Assembly (NCBI RefSeq): GCF_900156895.1 | Contig: NZ_FTPD01000016.1 | Coordinates: 15,530-79,529, forward strand | Length of the DNA stretch: 64,000 bases | Direction of reading: 5' to 3' | Origin: Mesorhizobium prunaredense | GTDB lineage: Bacteria > Pseudomonadota > Alphaproteobacteria > Rhizobiales > Rhizobiaceae | Shown here: one piece after another, positions 17,776-28,500 of the stretch | Layout of the letters: every line of letters begins with the position of its first letter | How positions within the stretch are numbered: the stretch's first letter is position 1 | Program-made: the position numbers and the translations under genes | Notes under the pieces: generated by a model | What the model was told of the DNA's origin: nothing | Database searches by the model: none | What the model saw: the letters and a program-made list of their open reading frames with translations, nothing else

Positions 17776-18513
17776 ATGCAGAAGAGATCGGTCTTGGCGG
17801 CAATCATGATCCTGCTTGCGAACCTGCCTGTTCCCGTCAAGGTTGCGGGACGCAAAGTCCGGGTCACCCCGCGCCTTAACCAGAGATTGCGTGCATTTCT
17901 GATCACTGTCCTATCGATTGCCGCCATGGCGCCGGCGCAGGCCCAATCGAATAGCGGTTATGACCCACGAAGCTGGACTTACGATCCGGCAAGAAATGTG
18001 CTGGTCTCGCCGTCCGCTCCCGACCAGACTTCGGACGGGGAGATCCGACCCGAGTGGTCGGCAATCCCGAGGGAGATCGTGCAGTTCAGCGCGGCTCAAC
18101 CGAAGGGGTCGATCGTGATCAGCACCACGGAGCGGCGGCTTTACTACATTTTGGGCAACGGCAGGGCGCTGCGATACGCGGTGGGGGTTGGAAAGGAGGG
18201 CTTGGAGTGGTCCGGCCGCGACACGATTTCGAGCAAGAAGACCTGGCCGGATTGGCGGCCGCCGGCCGAAATGCGATCCAGGGAAGCGTCAAATGGCCGC
18301 TTCCTGCCGGCCCATGTGGAGGGAGGACCGAACAATCCATTGGGCGCGCGCGCATTGTATATCGGCAACACGCTTTATCGCGTCCACGGCACCAACCAGC
18401 CATGGACCGTCGGACAGGCCAACTCCTCCGGTTGCATTCGCATGACCAATGACGATGTCATCGATCTTTATGACCGCGTGAAGATCGGCAGCCAGATCAT
18501 TGTGCGGCATTGA
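17776..18513 (+). CDS. L,D-transpeptidase (YkuD family)
   Basis: 245 residues from the ATG at 17776. An N-terminal hydrophobic signal or anchor (about 36-57, RAFLITVLSIAAMAPAQAQS) directs it to the periplasm. The catalytic YkuD domain occupies about 110-245. The active-site motif is complete: HGTN at about 205, then SSGCIRM with nucleophilic Cys. Such enzymes make 3-3 peptidoglycan cross-links or attach proteins to the wall. The longer frame to 17413 lies antisense over rhcC1 and is rejected. Its place beside the T3SS arm, sharing a divergent promoter region, makes a wall-remodelling role in injectisome assembly possible but unproven. Confidence 0.88.
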   Translation: MQKRSVLAAIMILLANLPVPVKVAGRKVRVTPRLNQRLRAFLITVLSIAAMAPAQAQSNSGYDPRSWTYDPARNVLVSPSAPDQTSDGEIRPEWSAIPREIVQFSAAQPKGSIVISTTERRLYYILGNGRALRYAVGVGKEGLEWSGRDTISSKKTWPDWRPPAEMRSREASNGRFLPAHVEGGPNNPLGARALYIGNTLYRVHGTNQPWTVGQANSSGCIRMTNDDVIDLYDRVKIGSQIIVRH

Positions 18514-18552
18514 TGGCCGTTCCCGAAAGCCGCAAATGAGTGATCCCCAGTC

Positions 18553-19515
18553 GTGATACCTTTCAACATCAAGCAGCTCGAAACCTTTCTCCTGGTGGCG
18601 ACGTTCGGAAGCTTTCGCAGGGCGGCTGAACGCCTGAACACCACACAGCCGGCGGTGTCCACCCGAATTGCCGGGCTGGAGGAAGCGCTTGGCGCCAAGC
18701 TGTTCGAGCGGCAGAGCAGCACAGTCAGGCTGACCGCCGAGGGACAACGGCTGCTGCCACCTGCCCAACGGGTGCTGCGCGTCGCGGAGCGGCTGCAACT
18801 GATGGCCAGCTCTCTTTCAGAGAGTTCAGAGACGACCAGGGTGCTGAGGCTTGGGGTCGCCGAAACGATCGTGCACACCTGGCTGCCGGATTTCCTCACG
18901 GCACTGAAGGCAAACTTTCCGCTTGTCGATACCGACATCGTCGTCGATGCGACGACGACCCTTCGCAACGAACTCATGTCACACCGGCTCGATCTTGCGG
19001 TGCTGATGGGCCCTGTCCTGGAGTACAGCATCGAGAATATCGAGATGCCGTCCTTTCCGCTTGTCTGGGTCTGCTCGCCGCAATTGGAATTGCCCAACCG
19101 CCGCGAGGTGACGCTGAACGACCTGATGCAGTTTCCCATCATCAGCTACGCCCGCACCACGCGACCCTACAGCGAACTCTACCGCAAGCTCACCGGCGAA
19201 TTCGAAGAGTCGCCGCGCATCTTTCCGGCCAATTCGCTGGCCGCTTCGATCACGATGACACTCAACGGAATCGGCATAGCCTCGCTGCCCGAGGGAGTCG
19301 TCCAGGACTATCTCGCAAGCGGAAAACTGCGCATCGTCGAATGCGAATGGCATCCGTCCGACCTGCAGTTTACCGCCTCCTACTCTTCCGAACCCTCCAA
19401 TCCGATAGCGGAGCGGGCGGCAAAGCTGGCCGGCTGCGTTGCGCATGCCTATGCTGCGAGAACCGACACGCTCAGGCCGGCGGTTTCTCAGCCGACCAAG
19501 GTTGCCGGCAGGTAG
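18553..19515 (+). CDS. LysR-type transcriptional regulator
   Basis: 320 residues starting at GTG. The N-terminal winged helix-turn-helix is typical (IKQLETFLLVATFGSFRRAA, then TTQPAVSTRIAGLEEALGAK). A periplasmic-binding-protein-like effector domain spans about 90-300. The gene's last 28 bases overlap the end of the giant minus-strand gene (convergent overlap 19488-19515). Since no TtsI is visible, this regulator is one candidate controller of the flanking genes, but LysR proteins often act on metabolism and the target cannot be read from sequence. Confidence 0.88.
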   Translation: MIPFNIKQLETFLLVATFGSFRRAAERLNTTQPAVSTRIAGLEEALGAKLFERQSSTVRLTAEGQRLLPPAQRVLRVAERLQLMASSLSESSETTRVLRLGVAETIVHTWLPDFLTALKANFPLVDTDIVVDATTTLRNELMSHRLDLAVLMGPVLEYSIENIEMPSFPLVWVCSPQLELPNRREVTLNDLMQFPIISYARTTRPYSELYRKLTGEFEESPRIFPANSLAASITMTLNGIGIASLPEGVVQDYLASGKLRIVECEWHPSDLQFTASYSSEPSNPIAERAAKLAGCVAHAYAARTDTLRPAVSQPTKVAGR

Positions 19516-22500
19516 ATGCGGTCGCCTGAGAAGATCACATCCGGGCTCAGGATATGATCCATGTTGAGCACCACCGTCTCGGCCACATCCGCAGAATGGG
19601 TCCTGGCGATCAGGCGAATGCTGTCGCCGTTCTTGACCTCGACCCATTGGTAGCCGTCTTTCTCCAGCGTTGGATTGGTGCGGCCCGCAGCATTGCTGCT
19701 GCCGTCGGGATGCGCCTCGACATGGTCACCGGAAACCCAGCCGCTATGCATTTCGCCGTCCGGCCCGAAACCTTCGACCGGTATCCAGGCGTCTCCTGAC
19801 TGGTCTGTCGCAGGCCCGGCGGTCTGCTCGACGAAGGTGCCGGGTTGCAGAACCGTCACCACGGTCGAATCTCCGTCAGGCTGGGTCCGCAAGTTCAGGC
19901 CGTCATCGGCCATTACGGCGAGCTGCGGGAAGTCCTGCGGCGGGGTTTGCGTCCCGGGATCAGGCTGGTCGGTGTTTTCGTCCGGAGGCGCGCCATCGAC
20001 GCCGGAAGGTGCGTCGCCCGGCGCGGTCGGGTCGGTTGCCGGCGTCTTGCCGGTATTGTTCCATGGCTGGTCGTCCAGCGCATCCCAAGCAAACAGCAGC
20101 ATGCCGACGCCGAAGGTCACGCCAAGCGCGATGCGATCGGCGACCGCCCAGCGCGCGTCGGACTTTGCGCGGGCGTCGATCTGCTCTGCCGTCCTCGGCA
20201 CGGCCCGGCGATTGAGCAGATCCGTGCGCGCGGCCGACACCCAGAACTCGGCGCTGCCGACGGTGAACAAGGCGCCCGCCGTCGCGGCCAGCGGCGAGTG
20301 CAGGTTCTGTGCCGTGTAGAGAAGGGAACCAAAGACATAACCGGGACCGGCCAGATGCTCGGCCACATTCCGCAACACCGGCCGCCCGACGATCGACTGC
20401 AGCGCGGATTTCGTGCCGTAGACCACATTGCCCAGCGAGAAGGAGCCGTTCAACCCGACATTGTCGCCGCGCAGCAGCCCGGCGGCCGAGCCTGGAGACG
20501 AGAAGATAAACGACGCCCCGCTCGCGGCATTGAGGATACGCCCCAGCGGCTTGTGGTTTGCCGTGGCGTTTTGAAAGACAGACTGCGCGCTGAAGACGAC
20601 GCCGCGAACGCCCAACGAAACGCCCGCGGCCGTCGCGGCCCAATGCGGTGGCAGAATCTGCCATACCGCGTAGGAGGAGCCGGCCATCGGACCGAAGGTC
20701 GCGACCAGTTGCGCGTTCTCCTTGAAGCGGGCATGGCTCAGCGCCTGATCAACGGCCGCAGTTTGATCCGGCGTCATGACCTTCTTGTGGGTCGCCCGAT
20801 AAGTGGTCATCTGCAGCACCGAAAGCGCGTTTGTTTGCTCGGTCGACATCCAGGTAAACTGCCTGGGCGTGAACTTGCGCAACTGGCCGGGGCTCAACTC
20901 GCCAAGCTGCTTCGGCGTCAGCGCCGCTATCTGTTGTTTCGTCAGCGCCTCGATCTGATGAATGGTCAGAGCGTCAAGCTGCTCCCGCGTCAGTGCTGCG
21001 ACGTGGCGTGGCGACAGCTTTGCCATTGTCGCGGGATCGCGTGCCGCGACGAGGCCCGGGTCCAGCGCCGCAAACTGGGTGGCATTGAGATGGCTGAATT
21101 GGGCAGGCCGCATGGCGGCGACCTGTTCCGGCGTCAGGGCATTGCGCTGCTGGTCGCTGAGCTTGGCGATCTGGTCGGGCGTCAGCTTGCGCACCTGCTC
21201 GATGGTCAATCCAGCGAGTTGCTCTTGTGAGAAGGCCGCGACCTGATCCGGCCGCAAGCCGGTGATCCGGCCAGGGGCAACAGCCTGCAATTTGCTTGGC
21301 CTGATCGCTTGGAGCTGTTCGCCACCCAGCGCCCGCAACTGCTTCGGCGGAAGCGCGGCAAGCTGATCGAACGTCAACTGCCGGACCTGCTCGGGGCTCA
21401 GCGCAGCCAGCTGCTCAGGCGCCAGCTTGGCGATGTGCTCCGGCTTGATGGCGTGCAATTGCGGACCGGTCAGCCCGGCAATCTTGTCGGCTGCAAGCGC
21501 TCTGACCTCCGGCCCCGTCGGTGCCCGCACAGGTTCGGCAAATCCCGGCTCCGCGGCGGAACTCGCCGGAAGCTCAAGGCTGATGATGTTTCCGCTGGCA
21601 GGGTCAAAAACCGCCCTGCCCCGGTCAGGCGCAGGTGGCCATGTCGCAGCTGTCGGCGTTTCGGCAGCAATATTCTCTGTCGGCGGCGTTTCGCCAGTCA
21701 CGGCCGGGGTTTCGTTGCCGACCACCTCGGCCACCGGCGGCGGCGGCGCTTCGGCCTGCGCTGGCGCATCCCAGAACTCGTCGGCCGGCCGCAAGATCAC
21801 CTGCGGGCGTTTTTGTGTCGATCCGCCAGGCGCGACGGCATCCTCATTGCGCGTGAACTCACCGACGAAATTGCCGTCTGGATCCATCATCCGCCAGCCA
21901 TGGACCTCGTTCCATGGTATGCTGCCGTCGATTGCAGTCTCGTCGACCCGGGCCATGCTGTCGCTGACCGGCCGGCCCATCGCCTCGAACTCTGTCGGGA
22001 CGTGGAGACGCGGCCTGCTCGGATTGAGCGTGTAGAGATAGGTATAGCCTTGCTGCCGCGCGGCCCGTGACTCTTCCGAAACGAAAGCCTTGGCGCCCGA
22101 GATCGACTGGCTGGTGCCGACGAAACGGCCATGGGTATTGCCCAGCACATAATTGCTCAGGACGATGCCTTGCGGGTTGTCCACCCAGATCCCGGTCGGC
22201 GGCGGTGGCGAGAAGCCGCCCGCGTCCCTGATCTCGCTCGGCGCGCGTGTATCGGCGCGGAAAACATAGGGGCCGACATTGCCGCGCAAGGGTCTTGCGG
22301 GGTCGCCGGCGCCGTCGACGGGCAGATTGCCTTCCTCGGGATGCCAAAGGCTCCCCGGCACATGGTCATCGGAAGCGCCGCGCATCCATGGCAGCACGAC
22401 CGGCTCCCCGGTTTCCGGATCGCGATGCAGAATATGCGACTTGTGAGCCAAGGTCGGGTCGTCGCCGCGGAGTTGCGGACCATCCGCAGGCGGCACGTAA

Positions 22501-25500
22501 ACGTTCTCCGCGCTCTTGGGCGGCGTCCCGAGATACCTCACGGTGGCCGTTTCGCCATTCTCGTCGAAGATCCGCAGCGTTTTTTCCGACCGCCCCAGGC
22601 CCAGTGCCGGCGGGGTGCCATCCGGCGGCCCCGAGCCAAGTGCCGGCGGGGTCGGCGGCGAATTGTGCAGTACGTCCTGCTCGAGCAGCCGGTTGAGGTA
22701 ATGGGCCTGCGTGGGCGTCATCTCGCTGCGGACCTGCTGGTCCAGCTGTTGCCTCAACGCTTTCCATGCTGGCCGGCTCATGCCGTCTGGCCGTCCGCCG
22801 GCGAACTGGTCCGGATATGGCGCCACGCCCAGTTCCGGGAACACATCCGACACGCGCTGACCAGCGAACCTCAAATCGTCGTGCGGCGATGCCGCAACCT
22901 CGGCGAGATAGGCGTCGAGATGCTGCAGAACGTCCGGCGTCAGTCGACCCCCCGAAGTCTCCAGCGCGGAGAAAACCTTTTGCGCGCCTTCGGAGGATCC
23001 GGGATGCGCGCGGGCGGTACGGGCATGCGGGACAACATCCTTCCTCACCGAGCCGAGTTCCACCGTCGTTAGCGGCAAAGGCCCATAGTTCAGGGCGAGA
23101 CCGGCGCCGTGGTCCTTGCGGTCCAGGCGGTTGAGCGGCCCGGCGCCCGTCTCGCGCGGAACGCCCTCGAAGGCGGGGGTGCCGCGCCAGGGTTCCTTGC
23201 CGCCTCCGAACGGCGCCATGACGTTGTAGTTGCGGTAGAGGAGACGATCCTCGAAACCAGGCACCTTGCCTTCGGAGCTATAGTGGCTGGCGCCACCTCT
23301 CGCCGCCTCCTCCCAGAAAGAGGCTGCCCTTTGGCTGAGCGGGCCAGGCTCCCTGTGCGTATATCCCGGCCGGCCGCCTTCGCCGCCGAGATAGCGCAGC
23401 GTGCGATTGACGTAGGCCCCGCTCAGAGAGAAGCCAAAGATGGATACTGAAACGCCAGCGGCTTTTTCGTTCTGGAACGTGTTCTTCGACAGCATCGGCG
23501 CCGATGCGACCCACTGGGCGGAGGGAGCCGCCGCCTCGTCATAAGCGAAATTCGGCCGGTATCCATTGACGAAAAGTTTCTGGCCCTTCGCGTCGTTGGG
23601 ATGGACCGGGAGCAGGAAGCCCGTGCCGCCGTCCGGGCCGTTGTTCTTCAGGCTGAGTTCGCCATAGACCTGCCGGCTGGGCAGCGGCACTTTGAGGCCG
23701 ATGCCGAGCATCGATCCGCCGAGAGTGATCGTGCGGCCGTCGGGGCCGAGGATCCACCCGGCAGCCAGGAGGGCGCCGTTGGTCACCACGTCGTTCAGCA
23801 CGGGGCCGCCCAGGACATTGGCTTCGTGCTCCTGCAGGAACCAGGAAACGGTGGCGCGGTCGGACCGCCAGACCCCTTGTGCATCGGTGAAGAATGTCGG
23901 GGCGCGCCACGAACTCGCATTGTCGGCACCCAGCAACCGCTCCAGCAGGACGGGCACCTCGCTGTTGATCTCGGTCCCGGCCCTGGGCTTGCTTGCGGGC
24001 AGCGCGTTCTCCAGCGCGTGCGCGAGCGACTGGACAGCGGGGTCCGCGGATTTCTGCTGGTTGGCGGCGTAACCGCGCATCTGTCGCCACAGATATGGTG
24101 TCCAGGTGTCGTGGCCGGACAGAACCTTCTCATTGTAGCGTCCCTCCGGCGAAAGCTTGCCGGCGGGTTTGAACGAAGAGCCCGGCTGAAGCTTCGGACC
24201 GTAGACCCACGTGCTGCCACGGTCGGCCTGCAGGACTTGCATGAGCGCATCCTGCTGCGCGGCGGTCACCGCCTTGCCGGGCTTCGTGGCGCGGCCCTTG
24301 AAAAACGGCGAGGTGGCATTTGCCGCCGCGGCAAGGTTCGGATCGGTGGAGCCTGACGCAGTTTTGAGGTAATCGCCGACGATGCCGCGGCCGGCGTCGG
24401 TCCAGCGGGCTTTTCCCGGCAGCGCCCCGGCGGTAAGGAACTGCTCGCCGCGCGGCAGCCTGGCGTCGGACGGCAGGCCGAGTTGGTCGATCACTTCTCC
24501 CGGCGACAGATGCGGCAGCTTGCCCTGAGCGCTGAACACCTGGAGGGTCGTCAGGCCGTTCATCGAAAGCTGGCCGGCCGGCTTGGAGCCGGTGAACGGG
24601 CTGTTGCGGTCGGCGTTGAGCATTTCGCCAAGCGCATGATGCTGAGCCGGCGTCATCTCCGTGCCGGACCGAGGCAGGCTCCTGCCGCCGAGCTGCACTC
24701 TGGTCATGGTCACCGCATCGCGGACGACAGGATCGCTGGAACGTTCGAGGGAATTGAGGTAGTCGCCGACGAGTTGCAGCTGCTCGGGCGCCCATGTCGG
24801 CGCGGGCGTCGCCGCATCGTCGGGCAGCGCCGGCAAGGTCGTGGCCAGGGTTTCACCGAGCGCCGAGCGATGGCTGACTTCCGGATTCTTGGCAGGATCG
24901 AACGTATGGACTTCCCGTGCCGGGGTGTTGACCCTGTTCTGGCCGTTCGGCGTGGTTATCGACCCGCGCTTGGCGCGTTCGACGGTCTGGCCCGAACCCA
25001 GGTAGCCGGCATCCGTCGCATGCTCGCCCAATGGGACGATTTCGGGGACGATGTCGCGGGTCATGCTCGCCTGCGGGCCGGCGACGACGACCTTGGCCGG
25101 CAGGTATTTGCCGCCGGCCTCGACATAGATGTCCTGTCCGGCGGTGACGCCGTCCTGCGCAACCGGCCGGTGATAGATGCTGTCGACCAGCTCGCCGAGC
25201 TTCGGATAGTCATAGCGGGGTTCGGTATTCGCGTAACGCGTGCCGATGCGCCGCAGGCCGGCCTTGGCGGCATTGAACGTCTGGCCGAAGCTGTACGGGT
25301 TTGACGAGAAACGATTGATGATCGGCGTGCCGTCGGGCCGAAACCGGCTGGGGTGCCCGGTGTCCGTCACGGCCGGTGGCTCGGTGCGGGCGTTCGGATC
25401 TGCTGTCCAGCGGCCATCGGCGCCGAGATAAAGCACCGGCAATGAAGGGTCGAGCTCGACAGGAGCCGGCACCGGCTCCGGCGCGGCCGTGATCGCCTTG

Positions 25501-28500
25501 GGTTCGGGTATGGCGACAACCCTGTGCCCTTCCGGCAGGTTGAAATCGACGAGCATCTCGCCGGTATGGCGGTTGCCGACAGTGTAGCGCATCAACGGGC
25601 GGGTGCCTTCCGCCCCGCGTGTTTCCGTTTCGGACTGGAGCAGGACCTCGTCCGGGGTGGCCAGCACCGCCGGGTCGGAAGGGCGAGCGCCGTCGAGATA
25701 GCCCGTCTGCTGCGGATCCTTGCCGCTGGTGTAGACGTATTCCGCGGGATTGGGGCTTGGCATGCCGGTGAACGTCTTGGTCGCCGGGTCCCAGACGAGC
25801 CGCAAGCCGCCCTCGGCCGGGCGCGTCGTTCCATCGCCGCGGGCCGGCGGAACCACAATCGGATCGCCGTCGGCGGGGACGCGCACATTCTGCTCACGCG
25901 CTCCCTGGGCGTCTCGGTCGCTGGGATTCTCGGGATCGCTGCGCTCGCCCGGGGCGCTCGGCCCTTCGTCGTGGACGTTGACAACCGTCCCCTCGACAAC
26001 GGGGTGGCTTGGATCGTGGAAGACCAGCTTGTCGGTCGGGCGATGGACGCCGTCAGTGCCTTGCTCATGCACGACCATCGGCCGCGACGACTGTCCGTCG
26101 CCTGATGGATCACCCTTGCCGCCCGTGGGTGGCGGTGGATTCGGACCGTCGGACCCGCCCGCCGGCAGCGCCCGTGGACCGGTTGGCCGGTTAGCCGCAC
26201 CGGTGTTGTCAAAATCGTCCCGTGCGCCGAAACCGGCTCCCTGCTGGCCGGACGTTTCGCCGGCCACGTCGCCGTCGATGATGATCTCATCCGGATCCGG
26301 CATGACCTGCTCGCCGGTGGGCCTGTAGACACCGTCGGGGCCCATCTCGTAGACGGCCCGCGGTTGCGGCCCCGAATCCGGAAAAGTTCCGCTCCGAGTA
26401 CCGCCCGTTCCAGGCATGTTGGACAACAGCGAGCGTCCGCCCAGCCCCGTGCCGACAGTGCCGACGCCTATGCCTACGATTGCGTTAGCGAGCTCGAGCA
26501 GGGACATATCGCCGCCATGCGCCACCAGATCTTGCACCGATTTGCCGAGCAGCGGAACACCGGTAATCACGGCGGCGGCGTCGAGGTCCCACGCTGCAGC
26601 GGTCAGCTTGTTGCCGCTTTGCATGAACGCCGAGACATCATCGGCATACTTGGCCTTGTCTACGTTCACCTGGAATCTGCCGATTCCCCAGCTGGCATCC
26701 TTCATGTGGGTCATCCCGAAGCCGCCCGCGAAGGCCTTGCCTCCGGACAGGCCGGTCTTTGCCAGGCCGTACATGCGCAGGGCACCCGCGCCCACTGGCA
26801 AGAACGCAGTTACGCCGGTGGCGACATTCCAGGCCGACTGGCTGTCGAAGTCGCCGCCCTGCAGGAGGTGATCACCCTCTTTGATCAGAGCCTTGCCGCC
26901 AAGGATTGAACCGGAGCCGATCGCGATGGGAATCGCCCATTGGCCGCCCGGCACGAACGAGACGATGGTGGAGACACCGGCGACGATGCCAAGGCCAATG
27001 TCGGTAGCCTTGTCCCAGAAACCCACCTTGCGCGCGTCGGCCACTTCCAGTTCGTCGAGCGAAAAACCATCCTCGCCGAGCGACATGTCGCCGCCCTTGG
27101 CCATGACCAGATTGCCCTTCTCGCTGAAGAGGCGATTCTCGTGCTGGAATTCATCGAAGGTGCTGTAATATTTACCCGAGCTGTCGACATAGCCGATTTC
27201 GTCGCCGCCGCTCTTGATCGCGAACAAAGCCGTCGTCGATTCCTTCCCGCCGTCGAGGGAGAAGATCGGCACGATCTTGACCTCGGCGTCGTCGCCGCCG
27301 CGGTCGGTGATTTCTTCGGTGACCTTTTGGACGTCTTCACTCGACGCGTCGGGCCCGAGGGTCTGACCAACGGCAGTGCTGAGTTGGTCCGGCGTATATG
27401 TCTCGTATTCGCCGGTGAAGCCGGCCTCGTAGAGGTTCTCCAACTGGACCTGATATCCAGCCAGCGCCTGGTCCTTGTGTTCTTCAAAATACTCGTACTT
27501 GAGTTTCGCCTCATGCTCGGCGGAACCGTATTCGAGGAGTTTGGGGTGGCTTGCGGAAAATGCGTACCAGTCGCGCCCCGCCACCATCGCCGGCCGCACG
27601 TTTTCTTCCCAGTCCTCCAATTGGTTCTTTTCGGCCTCCGCCTGGCCTCGATCGATTTCCGCGGCCGCTACTTCGGGGTGCACCCACAGCTTCTGGCCGT
27701 CCATCTCGATCTGGACCCACTTGCCGCTGTCGCCGATCGCGCCCGGCCCCTGCTCTTCGTAGGCCGCGGCAACCTCCGGCGCGACCCACAGGTCGCGGCC
27801 GTTCACCGCGATCTTCACCGCCGTCTCGCCCGGCTTGAGCGTGCCGGCGGGCGCCTCTACGGTTCCCCGCCCGTGGCCGGTGATCGCCTGGTCGCGCGCC
27901 GTCGTCGCGTCGACGAGCGCCGTCTTCGCATCTCTCAGCCCGGCATCAAGCTGGTCGACCTGCGCGCCGACGATCTTCGACCTGGCCGCGTCCAGCGCCG
28001 ATTGCGAGCCGTTTGCATTGGCTGTGCATACCGGCGCCGATGGGTCCTGCGTCGAGGCCAGCATCTCCTGCCACTGCTTGTTGAGCGCATCGTTGCGGAA
28101 ATCTTCCCTGATACCCTCGTCGTTGAGGTCATATGTCAGGGCAGATTTATGTATGTTGGTGTCATCACCGTTCTCGTCGGTGAAAGTGGCGTTCTCATAG
28201 ACGGTGACGACATAGAGCTGACCGTTCTCCTCGACTATGTCCTGCGATTTTATCTTGCCGGTAAAGTCACCATGTCCATTGGTATAGCCTTCCCAATCGA
28301 AATGGTGCGGGTTTCTTTCCTGCGCCTGCGCAAGCAGTTGCTGCTTGAGAGGCTCCATAGTTACGGCAAGATCCGCCGCCTCTGCCTGTGCAACCCCATA
28401 CTCCTGATATGCCTCGGCCAGGGTCACCTGATTGGCCGCGGCCCCCTGGAGCGTTTGCAGACCTTCAAGCCGCTCTTCGATGGCCGTGTATTCTGGGCTT

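Noticed and set aside
20796..21515. CRISPR-like array because of regular 24-base units
   Set aside because: The units are coding, contiguous without spacers, and diverged at the DNA level; it is a protein repeat.
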